A stretch of 64,000 bases of DNA, taken from positions 62,001 to 126,000 of the forward strand of contig CALIVT010000007.1 in the NCBI GenBank assembly GCA_938048185.1, read 5' to 3'. The position numbers and the translations under genes are program-made. Shown here in pieces: positions 9,152 through 18,405 of the stretch. This DNA is from an uncultured Arenicella sp. Lineage in GTDB: Bacteria; Pseudomonadota; Gammaproteobacteria; Arenicellales; Arenicellaceae. The number at the start of each line of letters is the position of its first letter. The first letter of the stretch is position 1. A model generated the notes under the pieces. That model saw nothing but the letters and a program-made list of their open reading frames with translations. It was not told the DNA's origin and made no database searches.

Positions 9152-10081
9152 TTGAATACCCCAGCTCATCAGCCAACGGTTTACTTGATCGACGCCAGCA
9201 TCTATATTTTTCGTGCTTGGTTTTCAGTGCCAGACTCCCTGCGCGGCGAAAACGGAATGCCGGTAAATGCGATCTATGGTTTCTGTCGTTTTTTAACTGA
9301 GTTCGCTGAACGCAGTCGCGCCAGCCATGTTGGTATAGCGTTTGATGAAAACCTCACACAGTCGTTTCGCAACGATATTTACCCCGAATACAAAATGAAC
9401 CGGGAGCTCGCACCTGAAGAGCTAAAGAACCAATTTAAGTACTGTAAGCGTTTGGCGCAGGCCGCCGGATTTCATTGTGTTGGTCATGATCGCTATGAAG
9501 CCGATGACCTAATCGCCACGCTGTGTGGCTCGATGCGCAAAAGTGGCTTTCGAAATGTGATTGTTAGTGGTGATAAAGACCTTGCTCAACTTATCCAAGG
9601 TGAAGATTATTGGTGGGATTTCGCGCGCGATAAAAAGCTGATGTCGGCACAAGTATTAGAGAAATTTGGTGTTCCACCGGAGGCGATTCAGGACTACCTA
9701 GGCTTATGCGGTGACGCGGTAGATAACATTCCCGGTGTACCCGGTATTGGTCCTAAAACGGCCGTTGCGCTACTACAAGAATACGGCACGGTTGAACGCC
9801 TATATGAAAACCTAAGCGCGGTCGCTCAGCTAAAAGTGCGTGGCGCTAAAACTCTGCCGGCCAAGCTTGAGGCGCACAAAGACCAAGCGTTATTGTCCAA
9901 GTTACTGGCTACCGTGGCGTATGATGCTCCGATTGAATGTCACCCTGAGTTGTTGCTACGGCGCTCTGCTGAAGTCAGTCGTTTGCAAGAAATAGGTCAA
10001 ATTATGGGCGGGCGGGGCGACGGTTTGTTTGAGCGTCTGGCAATGTCGTCTAGGTTAGTAGAGCGGCATTCGCCTGTTTAG
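9152..10081 (+). CDS. 5'-3' exonuclease of the PolI N-terminal/ExoIX family
   Basis: 309-residue FEN-type nuclease made of a PIN-like catalytic domain and a helix-three-turn-helix DNA-binding segment. Acidic metal ligands are visible at D14, E116, D118, D119, D141, D143 and D191. The helix-hairpin motif NIPGVPGIGPKTA runs from 192. There is no polymerase domain, so it is a stand-alone flap/5' exonuclease, probably acting in primer removal or repair. Translation begins at a TTG nine bases after corC, so it appears to belong to the same transcript. Confidence 0.88.
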   Translation: MNTPAHQPTVYLIDASIYIFRAWFSVPDSLRGENGMPVNAIYGFCRFLTEFAERSRASHVGIAFDENLTQSFRNDIYPEYKMNRELAPEELKNQFKYCKRLAQAAGFHCVGHDRYEADDLIATLCGSMRKSGFRNVIVSGDKDLAQLIQGEDYWWDFARDKKLMSAQVLEKFGVPPEAIQDYLGLCGDAVDNIPGVPGIGPKTAVALLQEYGTVERLYENLSAVAQLKVRGAKTLPAKLEAHKDQALLSKLLATVAYDAPIECHPELLLRRSAEVSRLQEIGQIMGGRGDGLFERLAMSSRLVERHSPV

Positions 10082-10218
10082 TTCGCTCATCTATTAGATT
10101 AATCGATTGTTAGGGCGCTAGACTTCATCGTAAGCATCTGTAACTATTTCGCGTCAGCCTGCTTTCTGGTACCTTTTCGTGCTAATGAGCGTTAACCAAT
10201 GAACCACCGAGGTCACGC

Positions 10219-12081
10219 GTGTACTTAGAATATTTTGGGTTAACGGAAAAGCCCTTTTCAATAGCGCCTGATCCGCACTACCTCTATATGAGCGCGCGGC
10301 ACAAAGAGGCGATGGCTCATTTAACCTATGGTTTGTCGCAAGGTGGGTGCTTTATCGTGCTTACCGGCGAAGTTGGTACGGGCAAAACCACCTTGTGCCG
10401 AAACTTGTTGGAAGACTTGCCCGAAAGTGTTGAAGTCGCGTTGATTCTAAACGCGAATATTAACGAAGAGGAGCTACTGCAAACGGTTTGTGACGAGTTG
10501 AAAATCGCCTACCCGGAAGACTGTTCGCAAAAGCAATTACTTGATCATATCTATATACATCTTTTAGCTAAGTTCGCGGATAACCGACAAACGGTGCTAA
10601 TAATCGATGAAGCCCAATTGCTAAGTCGTGATGTGCTTGAGCAAATTCGCCTGCTCACTAACTTAGAGACAACTAAATCTAAGTTATTGCAAATCATCCT
10701 AATTGGTCAGCCTGAGCTCAATGATTTGTTGAGTCGCAATGACTTACGCCAACTCGCACAACGGGTTACCGCACGCTATCACTTGGGGGCATTGCCGCAA
10801 GCCGAGATAGAAGAGTATGTGAACTTTCGCTTAGGCGTAGCCGGGTGTCGCAAGCCGCTATTTTCTCGTCAAGCATTGGGCCAGCTGTATCGATCTACCG
10901 AGGGTATTCCGCGGCGTATTAACGTGTTAGCCGACCATGCCTTACTTTCGGCGTATTCGAAAAACCAAGTTATCGTCGACGCTAAGAGTGTAAAAGCCGC
11001 ATCGAGTGAGGTTTTTGTTCAGTCCAGCACGTCGAACAAGCGCACGATAGCCCCCCGCAATTGGTGGTTGCTTGCAGGTCTAAGTTTGATCTCGCTTAAC
11101 ATCGCGCTATGGTGGTGGTTTGCTGGGTCTAACGATGCGCCAAGTACGCTTGTAGAGCGGGCACCGACTGAGGTTCAGTCTAACACTGTGTCTAGCCAGC
11201 CTGATCAAATCGACGTGCAATCAACGCCTAGCGATGCTGATGCCGCAAATGCGCCCGAGAGTGCACCATTGGCGGCCGTTAGCGACACCGGTGAGACGGC
11301 AGTTGGTGACAGCCTAACCACTATCCTAACGTCGGACGATATTGACCCCGGATCGGTGATTATCTCGGACGAGCCTTTGGACGACGAACCGCTACTCGTG
11401 AACCCCGTGCCGCAAGTGGTGCTTCCAGGATACGATGCTGATTCTGAATTCGGCAAGGTGCTGGATGCGTCGGCGGATGTCAGTGGCCGTATTGCCGCAT
11501 TTAGATCGTTAGCCGAGGCGTGGGACGTATCACTGCCGAGTAAAATTTTGCGGCCGGTTTGCGTTGAGCTGCGTGAAAGGAAAACACCTTGTCTGGAAAT
11601 CTCGACCTGGGGTCGTTTAACGCGTATTAATCGGCCTACTATTATGGCGATTAATCAACGTGATCAATTGCACCGAGTGATTGTATTTAAGCTCGAAGGT
11701 GATGTCGCACAGGTTCTGGTTGGCGAAAACGTTCACAGCGTTTCTGTCGAAGAGCTGCAGGCTCGTTGGACGCGCAGTGCGATTGCGCTTTGGCGACCCA
11801 CCGAGGTTCTCGGAAAGTTTTTACAGCAGGGTGATATCGATGCGGATTTGCTCCGAGTGCGCCAGCGGTTGAACCGAGTGCTTTCAACCTTGGCGATGCC
11901 AGTTGCGTTGCAAGTAGAGTCCGACGAGTTTGACTTGGACTTAGCGCAAAAAGTTTTTGCCTTGCAAACGCGTTTTTCTATTTTGGCGGATAGCAAAATA
12001 GGCGACGAGACCTATTTGCTGATGAACGAAGTTTTGCAACCTGAGTCAACACCGGTGTTGACTCAGCGCGTCCAACCTTGA
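10219..12081 (+). CDS. exeA: ExeA/GspA-type ATPase of general secretion
   Basis: 620-residue inner-membrane protein. It has an N-terminal AAA+ ATPase (Walker A GEVGTGKT at 50-57, Walker B VLIIDE at 126-131), one transmembrane helix near 282-302, an acidic periplasmic linker, a C39-like non-catalytic domain around 420-530 and a C-terminal peptidoglycan-binding-like region. ExeA with GspB/ExeB remodels peptidoglycan so the type II secretin can assemble. The start is GTG at 10219; an alternative ATG would remove conserved residues of the family opening YLEYFGLTEKPF. gspB follows ten bases later. No other type II secretion gene is in the window. Confidence 0.92.
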   Translation: MYLEYFGLTEKPFSIAPDPHYLYMSARHKEAMAHLTYGLSQGGCFIVLTGEVGTGKTTLCRNLLEDLPESVEVALILNANINEEELLQTVCDELKIAYPEDCSQKQLLDHIYIHLLAKFADNRQTVLIIDEAQLLSRDVLEQIRLLTNLETTKSKLLQIILIGQPELNDLLSRNDLRQLAQRVTARYHLGALPQAEIEEYVNFRLGVAGCRKPLFSRQALGQLYRSTEGIPRRINVLADHALLSAYSKNQVIVDAKSVKAASSEVFVQSSTSNKRTIAPRNWWLLAGLSLISLNIALWWWFAGSNDAPSTLVERAPTEVQSNTVSSQPDQIDVQSTPSDADAANAPESAPLAAVSDTGETAVGDSLTTILTSDDIDPGSVIISDEPLDDEPLLVNPVPQVVLPGYDADSEFGKVLDASADVSGRIAAFRSLAEAWDVSLPSKILRPVCVELRERKTPCLEISTWGRLTRINRPTIMAINQRDQLHRVIVFKLEGDVAQVLVGENVHSVSVEELQARWTRSAIALWRPTEVLGKFLQQGDIDADLLRVRQRLNRVLSTLAMPVALQVESDEFDLDLAQKVFALQTRFSILADSKIGDETYLLMNEVLQPESTPVLTQRVQP

Positions 12082-12091
12082 TGGTATTGTT

Positions 12092-12544
12092 ATGTCGACT
12101 ATTTTAGATGCCCTTAAAAAATCGGAGCAAGAACGTAAACTAAATAAACTGCCAACGCTGAGTGATATGCAGGCGCCCCAAGAGTCGGCGCGCTGGCCCC
12201 TGGTTTTATCGATCATCTTGGGCGTCGTATCGCTGGTGGCGATTGCGTTGGCGGTATATTGGTGGCAAGCGAAAAGCTCGGCCCCGGTGGTCGCGCCCAA
12301 GCCAGCGAACTCGGGGCCCGCCGCGGTGCAGGAAAGTATTGCTGAAGAGAACGTAATCGATGCCGACGACATTGTGGTCAATGTGGTTTCTTATTCGGAT
12401 CAAATCGCACAGCGTTTCGCGATGATTAATGGCAAGGTGGTGCGTGAAGGCGAGTTTGCCGCAGCAGGACTAATAGTCGAAGAAATTAAGCTTGATGCGG
12501 TAGTGCTGAATTTGCGCGGCAAGAAAATTACGCGTAAACCCTAA
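12092..12544 (+). CDS. gspB: General secretion pathway protein B
   Basis: 150-residue bitopic membrane protein and partner of ExeA. The conserved opening MSTILDALKKSEQER, one transmembrane helix at about 36-59, a short Ala/Pro-rich linker and the C-terminal GspB domain (about 90-150) are all present. The C-terminal domain includes the family motif MINGKVVREGE. In Aeromonas the ExeA-ExeB complex is needed for secretin multimerisation in the outer membrane. It is the second gene of the exeA-gspB operon. Confidence 0.9.
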   Translation: MSTILDALKKSEQERKLNKLPTLSDMQAPQESARWPLVLSIILGVVSLVAIALAVYWWQAKSSAPVVAPKPANSGPAAVQESIAEENVIDADDIVVNVVSYSDQIAQRFAMINGKVVREGEFAAAGLIVEEIKLDAVVLNLRGKKITRKP

Positions 12545-12674
12545 CGCTACGCCGCAAGGGCATGCTTTTATAGGCCAATCTTTTTTGAACCTATCGCTAT
12601 AGGCCTAGCGCTAAAACTCGCTATAATCCGCGCTCTATCCGAAAGCCCAAGCCAATTTTGAAAGCCCATTGCTC

Positions 12675-14252
12675 ATGAGTCTGCCTGTTGAAGTCGCTAA
12701 GCGGCGCACCTTTGCGATTATTTCGCACCCGGATGCGGGTAAAACCACCTTAACCGAGCGCTTGCTGCTTTCTGGCGGCGCGATTCAGATGGCCGGTAAT
12801 GTCAAAGCGCGCAAGAGTGGTCGGCACGCGACGTCCGATTGGATGGAATTAGAAAAACAACGCGGTATTTCGGTAACCTCGTCGGTGATGCAGTTCGAAT
12901 ATCACGGCAAGATGATCAACTTGCTCGACACACCGGGCCACGCCGATTTCTCGGAAGATACCTATCGAACTTTAACCGCTGTCGATTCAGCGTTAATGGT
13001 GATTGATATTGCCAAAGGTGTAGAAGAGCGAACCATCAAATTGATGGATGTCTGTCGTTTGCGCACCACGCCGATCATGACCTTTGTAAACAAGATGGAT
13101 CGTGAAGGCCGTGACCCGATCGAAGTGATGGATGAGGTCGAGTCAGTGCTCGATATTCTCTGTGCGCCAATGACATGGCCCATTGGGATTGGCAAATTGT
13201 TTCGCGGCGTGTACCGACTTTACGATGATACCGTGCACCTGTTTGCGGGCCGCCCCGGCAACCATGAAACCGAAGACCAATTTATTAAAGGTTTAGATAA
13301 CCCGGAGCTTGATGAGCGCCTGGGCTCAAGCGCGGCGGAGCTGCGAGAAGAGCTTGAGCTGGTTCAGGGCGCCAGTAACGAGTTTGACTTGGAGCTGTAT
13401 TTAAGTGGTGATTTAACGCCGGTTTTCTTCGGGTCTGCTATTTCCAACTTAGGTATTGAAGAGCTCATGTCAAATTTCGCTGAACATGCTCCCGCTCCAC
13501 AGGGGCGAGCGGCCGAGTCACGTGAAGTGAGTTCCGCCGAGGAGAAATTCACCGGTTTCGTGTTTAAGATCCAAGCCAATATGGACCCGTCGCACCATGA
13601 TCGCATCGCCTTTATGCGTATTACCTCGGGCAAGTTTGTCAAAGGTAAAAAACTCAAACATGTGCGCCTCAAGCGTGACATGGCCATTAATAACGCCAGC
13701 TCGTTTATGGCGTCTAAGCGCGACGCCACTGAAGAAGCGTATGCCGGCGATATTTTGGGGGTGCACAACCACGGCACTATTCAAATCGGCGACACGTTCA
13801 CCGAGGGCGAGGCGCTTAAGTTTACCGGTATTCCTAATTTCGCCCCCGAGCTATTTCGGCGTGTGCGTTTGCAAGACCCCTTGCGCGCAAAGGCATTGCA
13901 GAAGGGTTTGATACAGCTCTCCGAAGAGGGCGCAACCCAAGTCTTCAGGCCGCTGATTAACAACGACATGATATTAGGCGCGGTGGGTGTATTGCAGTTT
14001 GACGTGGTCGCGCATCGTCTAAAATCAGAATACAACGTTGATTGTAGTTTTGAGTCGGTGCAGGTGGCGACTGCGCGTTGGTTGCACTTTCCAGATGACA
14101 AGACGGAGCAAGATTTTCGTCGCAAGAACGAATCGAATATTGCGCTAGACGGCGCTAATTGCTTGACTTATGTCGCGCCCAATATGGTTAATTTGCAATT
14201 AACAATCGAGCGATGGCCCGATGTGCAGTTTAGGCAAACACGTGAAATCTAG
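12675..14252 (+). CDS. prfC: Peptide chain release factor 3
   Basis: 525-residue translational GTPase that recycles RF1 and RF2 after peptide release. G1 is HPDAGKTT at 18-25, G3 DTPGHADF, and G4 NKMD. Domain 2 and the RF3-specific C-terminal domain follow to the expected length (E. coli 529). The open frame extends to a TTG at 12669, but the ATG at 12675 gives the family N-terminus before [22 protein letters not shown] sequence at 12622-12627 may be its -10, although no convincing -35 was found. Confidence 0.96.
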   Translation: MSLPVEVAKRRTFAIISHPDAGKTTLTERLLLSGGAIQMAGNVKARKSGRHATSDWMELEKQRGISVTSSVMQFEYHGKMINLLDTPGHADFSEDTYRTLTAVDSALMVIDIAKGVEERTIKLMDVCRLRTTPIMTFVNKMDREGRDPIEVMDEVESVLDILCAPMTWPIGIGKLFRGVYRLYDDTVHLFAGRPGNHETEDQFIKGLDNPELDERLGSSAAELREELELVQGASNEFDLELYLSGDLTPVFFGSAISNLGIEELMSNFAEHAPAPQGRAAESREVSSAEEKFTGFVFKIQANMDPSHHDRIAFMRITSGKFVKGKKLKHVRLKRDMAINNASSFMASKRDATEEAYAGDILGVHNHGTIQIGDTFTEGEALKFTGIPNFAPELFRRVRLQDPLRAKALQKGLIQLSEEGATQVFRPLINNDMILGAVGVLQFDVVAHRLKSEYNVDCSFESVQVATARWLHFPDDKTEQDFRRKNESNIALDGANCLTYVAPNMVNLQLTIERWPDVQFRQTREI

Positions 14253-14297
14253 CGACGTTGCGGTTCGGTGTTGAGGGTTGTCAGCTGCGGGTAGGGT

Positions 14298-15137
14298 TTA
14301 CGACTCGGCAATTGCGCCCTTGCCAATGCCTTCGAATGCGCGCACTTTGAAGCGATCATCGGGCATGTCTTTTTCGAGCATATCCAATACGTGTTCTGCG
14401 ATGCACTCTACCGTTGAGTCGCTTTGCATCAAGTGCACACGTTCTTCGGGCAGGCTTAAGCGAAAGTCGCCTTGGTCTGTGCGGTAAGCGAACTGAACAG
14501 TATTATTCGCGTAGTCAATGACGTCTTCATTGGTGCCCAGATAGATATCGCTCCAGCGCTTGGCTAGGTCTTTCTCAAGCCGGCCGTTGCGCCGCCCGTT
14601 TTTCCAAATTTGGATTTTAGAGCGATGCCCATGCGCGATGCGCTGGCAGTTACCGTCGTGCTTCTTTAGGCCGTGGCTATAGGTGTAAAAACGACCCAAC
14701 GAAGCCTCTTTATGTAAAGTGACAACCACCTCAGTCACGTTGTCAGGCAGCGCGGCAGGCAGCCGTTCGCGAATAAAAAGCATTACGTGCTTACGTGAAG
14801 CGCGCTTAGCATCGATTAGACAGAGTGACGATGTCGGTGAGTGGTGCGTAATGACGTCGCCGCTTTTGGTGGTAAAGGTAATGTCGCTACAGTCAGACGC
14901 GTGCGTTAGCCTTGTGCCTTTGGCCTGGGTTGGCACTAATAATTTATGGTCGACCTCTTGGTCAATCCACTGTTTGATGCTGCGCTTAACCTTGGCGAAG
15001 TCGAACACCATGCTCTGATGGTCAAGCTCGCCCGCTAACTCGATATCGACCGACCAACTTGCCCCGATAAGGCCGCGTTTTGGGTCGAGGATAGAGCAAT
15101 CAATGACGGTTAAATTATCTACAAAAAGACGCGGCAT
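14298..15137 (-). CDS. 6-pyruvoyltetrahydropterin/6-carboxytetrahydropterin synthase-like protein
   Basis: 279-residue protein built from segments of the pterin-synthase (PTPS/QueD) fold. The stretch 26-66 resembles the second half of a PTPS domain, ending in VDHKLL. The zinc/catalytic segment, C164 with H169-G-H171, appears only later in the chain, and a glutamate-containing strand FEGIGKG closes the protein. This order suggests two linked PTPS half-units as in the longer proteobacterial members. QueD-like enzymes act in queuosine or folate-type pterin synthesis, but the reaction of this long form is not established. It is convergent with prfC. Confidence 0.72.
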   Translation of the reverse strand: MPRLFVDNLTVIDCSILDPKRGLIGASWSVDIELAGELDHQSMVFDFAKVKRSIKQWIDQEVDHKLLVPTQAKGTRLTHASDCSDITFTTKSGDVITHHSPTSSLCLIDAKRASRKHVMLFIRERLPAALPDNVTEVVVTLHKEASLGRFYTYSHGLKKHDGNCQRIAHGHRSKIQIWKNGRRNGRLEKDLAKRWSDIYLGTNEDVIDYANNTVQFAYRTDQGDFRLSLPEERVHLMQSDSTVECIAEHVLDMLEKDMPDDRFKVRAFEGIGKGAIAES

Positions 15138-15241
15138 GGTTTGAAATCGGGTGTTAATGGCGAGTGGAACTATACTACAATTCGCACGTTACAATTTTAC
15201 CGACTTTCACGACTGGCTCCCAGCTAAAAGGCAATGACTAA

Positions 15242-16627
15242 ATGACCATTACCCGTTTTCCACCTAGTCCAACCGGATACTTACATATTGGCGGCGCTCG
15301 CACCGCACTCTATTCTTGGTTGCATGCGCGTCAAAATAACGGCACTTTTGTGCTGCGAATTGAAGACACTGACCTTGAGCGTTCTACCCAAGAATCGGTG
15401 CAGGCAATTTTGGACGGCATGCAGTGGCTGGGGCTCGACTACGATCAAGGCCCGTTTTATCAAACGCAGCGCTTCGAGCGTTATAAAGAAGTCGTCGCTG
15501 GTTTGTTGGCGCAGGGTCATGCTTATCATTGTGAGTGCTCTAAAGAGCGTTTGGATGAAATGCGCGAGCAGCAAAAGGCTAATGGCCAGAAGCCTAAGTA
15601 CGATGGGCGCTGCAGAGAGCTTGGTTTGGCTGACTCAGATGTCACGGTCGTGCGTTTCAAAAACCCAGTTGACGGCGATGTGGTTATTCAGGATTTAGTA
15701 AAAGGTAATATCGTCATTTCTAACCACGAATTGGATGACCTTGTCTTAGCGCGCCCCGACGGTGTGCCGACCTACAATTTAACCGTGGTGGTCGATGATA
15801 TGGATATGGGTATTTCGCATGTAATTCGCGGTGACGACCATATTAATAATACCCCGCGTCAAATTAATATACTTAATGCGCTTGGTGTCGAGCTGCCTCT
15901 TTACGCGCATGTGCCAATGATTCTTGGAGCCGATGGTGCGCGACTATCAAAGCGGCATGGCGCGGTCAGTGTTATGCAATACCGTGACGAGGGCTTTTTG
16001 CCTGAGGCGCTGCTGACGTACTTGGTGCGTTTGGGTTGGTCGCACGGCGATCAAGAGCTCTTTGACATGGACGAGCTGTTGCGGTTATTTAAAATCGAGG
16101 ACGTGAGTCGTTCACCCTCAACGTTTAACCCTGAGAAGTTGCTGTGGGTAAACCAGGAAAAAATTAAGGCTTTAACGCCCGCACAATTGCTCGAGGCCAG
16201 TAGCTGGCATTTTGCGGATGCTGGTTTAGCGCAACCGGTGGGAACGTTTTCTGAGGAGGTCGTTGCCTTAATTCAAGAGCGCTGTAAAACGCTAATCGAT
16301 GTGGTCGAGCAAACCCGTTTTTTCTTCAATGACGTCGATGAATATGACGCCGCGGCAGTAAAAAAATGGGTGCGACCTGTCTCAGGTGATTTATTGCGCG
16401 CCTTAGTTTCGAAACTTGAGAACGTGTCTGATTGGTCGCCATCGACGATTCAGGCGTCGGTGCAAGCCGTGGTGGATGAGAACGAAGTTGGCTTTGCCAA
16501 GGTTGCGCAGCCGGTTCGAATCGCCGTTACTGGTGGCACCATGTCGCCCTCTATCGACGCAACACTTGCGCTTTTAGGTCGTGATAAAACCCTGATTCGC
16601 ATGCGAAAATTTCTACAAACGCTGTAG
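15242..16627 (+). CDS. gltX: Glutamyl-tRNA synthetase
   Basis: 461-residue class I aminoacyl-tRNA synthetase. The HIGH motif is HIGG at 15-18 within PPSPTGYLHIGGART. The KMSKS counterpart is LSKRHGA near residue 236. A cysteine-containing insertion around 95-120 (CECS...RCREL) corresponds to the zinc-binding region of many GltX proteins. Length is normal for the family. The gene is monocistronic and followed by an intrinsic terminator at 16701-16723. Confidence 0.96.
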   Translation: MTITRFPPSPTGYLHIGGARTALYSWLHARQNNGTFVLRIEDTDLERSTQESVQAILDGMQWLGLDYDQGPFYQTQRFERYKEVVAGLLAQGHAYHCECSKERLDEMREQQKANGQKPKYDGRCRELGLADSDVTVVRFKNPVDGDVVIQDLVKGNIVISNHELDDLVLARPDGVPTYNLTVVVDDMDMGISHVIRGDDHINNTPRQINILNALGVELPLYAHVPMILGADGARLSKRHGAVSVMQYRDEGFLPEALLTYLVRLGWSHGDQELFDMDELLRLFKIEDVSRSPSTFNPEKLLWVNQEKIKALTPAQLLEASSWHFADAGLAQPVGTFSEEVVALIQERCKTLIDVVEQTRFFFNDVDEYDAAAVKKWVRPVSGDLLRALVSKLENVSDWSPSTIQASVQAVVDENEVGFAKVAQPVRIAVTGGTMSPSIDATLALLGRDKTLIRMRKFLQTL

Positions 16628-16700
16628 AAAATCGTCTGTGTTTGGCTGCGCCAAGTATTCGTGTATAAGACAAAGTGGGTAATAAAACTCGGCCTAAGTT

Positions 16701-16723
16701 TGCGGTGGCGGCCGCACTTTTTT
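16701..16723 (+). terminator. Intrinsic terminator of gltX
   Basis: A GC-rich hairpin (TGCGG, six-base loop, CCGCA) is followed by C and six T residues. It lies 74 bases after the gltX stop and separates gltX from the long leader of the TonB2-type operon. Confidence 0.7.
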
Positions 16724-17714
16724 CAGGTGACAGATTATTAATAGAATCCTAAGACTCGGTTTGCTGGCTGCTAGAATTAATAGTCGAATAGAGTCTTAGT
16801 GAGAATTTTTTTATCACGCGGGCTAAAATCCTTGGCTTGTTATGGCAATCCGTTATAGACTCTGACGTGTAAGTTCTGCGATAGACAGGGCCGCGTTAAT
16901 AATAATTTATACCTACAAAAAAATGTTTTGTTGGTGTAGCAGCTACCGAGGAAGTGCTCAATGAAGAGTAACGGCTCGATGTTGATCTAAACGTTTCGTG
17001 CTTTTAAAAGTTTCTTACTTTACAAAGCGTCGTTGTTTTAGACTTGCTGTACCTAGTAAGCAATTTAAGTAGGGTTTAGCCTTAGGAGAAGATGTTTGCC
17101 TCGCTTGTGTGAGAGCGTAAACGTGATTGATAAAAGACCCGCTGCACGACACTAACCATTTTGAAAAGACAATAGATCAGACGCCCTACCAAACTAGTCT
17201 GTGACTACTGCTTAATTATTAAGCAATCTTGAAGTCCGATAAAAATGCTGATGTCCCAGTCCAGTAATTTTTCATTAAGCGCATGCGTTATCGAACAAGG
17301 GCTTTCGCCGCTGTGGTTGATTTAATCGTTGTTTAAAACGTTTACTCGATTCCACATTAGCAAGCGTAAAATAAGCCGCGCGTTAATTTTGTTGGTATGT
17401 CTTTAAGTAAGGTCATTGCTCATCAAAAGAATCTCGCCCTGTTGCAAACCCTTCATGATTATTTTGCAAGTCGTTAGGCTGGCAATCACTAGGCACAAGA
17501 ATTTTGTGGTACGCATTGCAAGTTTTGCGCTCTTTAAGATTGCGAAACAACAGGTGCTTTAGAATGAGAAAGAGTATTAAAATTTCAATTTGTTGCGTCT
17601 ATTAGATTAGTTTTTTTGATAAGCGAAATGAATTAAAACGAGTCAGTCTAGAAGTTAGACTGAGGAATATTGAATCTAGCTAAATAGATTTCATTACAAG
17701 AGGTTAAATCTAAA
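16724..17714 (+). other. Long non-coding leader before the DUF3450-TtpC operon
   Basis: About 990 bases without a credible gene. Visible elements are: a nine-codon frame at 16961-16990 preceded by GAGGAA; a six-codon frame at 17092-17112 preceded by AGGAGA; a perfect seven-base inverted repeat TGCTTAA/TTAAGCA at 17209-17225; two AAACGTTT palindromes at 16989-16996 and 17336-17343; and a perfect eight-base hairpin at 17643-17663, 51 bases before the DUF3450 start. No confident sigma70 promoter or Fur box was recognised. The size suggests a long 5' untranslated region, a small RNA, or decayed coding sequence. Confidence 0.5.
17643..17663 (+). promoter_or_regulatory. Perfect hairpin upstream of the first DUF3450 gene
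   Basis: TCAGTCTA and TAGACTGA pair perfectly around a GAAGT loop. There is no T-run, so it is not a terminator. It sits in the leader 51 bases before the start codon and could stabilise or control the operon mRNA, or be an operator. Confidence 0.4.
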
Positions 17715-18404
17715 ATGAAAAAATCTGTGTTGAATTGGATTGGTCGAACAATAGCGGTTGTTGCTATTGGCGCGGCCGCTGCGACCAACGTGATGGCGCA
17801 GTCATCGGTCGACAAAGAGTTTGCACGCGAACTCAAGTTGGTTGAAGGCTTGAAAGTCTACAACAAGCAACTCGAGGATCAGCTCAAAGCTCAAGCGGTT
17901 GCTAACCGCGAAATCACCGCCTCGATCGGTAAAGCCCAAGCGCTCGAGCCTCAAGTAGTGCCATTATTAGGTAAGATGTTAGGCGCGTTAGAAGCCTTCG
18001 TTAAGGCTGATTTACCATTCAACAAAGATGAGCGCATGGCGAGTATCTTTAAGTTAAAAGACTTAATGACCAATCCTGAAGCCACAACCTCTAGTCGCTT
18101 TCGTAGCATCATGGATATCTACACTGTTGAGTTAGAGTACGGGAATAATTACGAAGCGTATAAGGAAGTGCAAAACGTAGATGGCTCAGACATCGAAGTA
18201 GATATGTTGCGCATCGGTCGAGTTGCTCTTTATTACCAAACGCCTGATCAGAAGAAATCAGCAATGTGGGATACCGCTAATAAAATGTGGAAAGAGCTAC
18301 CTTCTAGTGTCAACAGAGATATTCGCAAAGCAATCAAGGTGGCGGCTAAAACCACAGCGCCTGAATTGTTAAGCCTGCCATTAACAGCTCCGGAGGGCGC
18401 GTAA
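17715..18404 (+). CDS. DUF3450 periplasmic protein, copy 1 of TonB2-type cluster
   Basis: 229 residues with an N-terminal signal peptide cleaved near residue 28 (VMA-QS), then a long coiled-coil stretch (about 35-75) and the conserved DUF3450 core, including VPLL, FVKADLPF and a GRVALYYQT motif near 170-178. Genes of this family sit at the head of TonB2/TtpC clusters in Vibrio and Shewanella; their biochemical role is unknown. An AGAGG ribosome site precedes the ATG. The C-terminal APEGA codons supply the GGAGGG ribosome site of the next gene, one base after the stop. Confidence 0.85.
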   Translation: MKKSVLNWIGRTIAVVAIGAAAATNVMAQSSVDKEFARELKLVEGLKVYNKQLEDQLKAQAVANREITASIGKAQALEPQVVPLLGKMLGALEAFVKADLPFNKDERMASIFKLKDLMTNPEATTSSRFRSIMDIYTVELEYGNNYEAYKEVQNVDGSDIEVDMLRIGRVALYYQTPDQKKSAMWDTANKMWKELPSSVNRDIRKAIKVAAKTTAPELLSLPLTAPEGA

Positions 18405-18405
18405 C

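Noticed and set aside
12669-12674. TTG start two codons before prfC ATG
   Set aside because: The ATG at 12675 gives the usual RF3 N-terminus and TTG is a weaker initiator.
16505-16525. GGTTCGAATC, a T-loop-like tRNA signature
   Set aside because: It lies inside gltX and no acceptor or anticodon stem could be drawn around it; a similar hit at about 5337 lies inside miaB.
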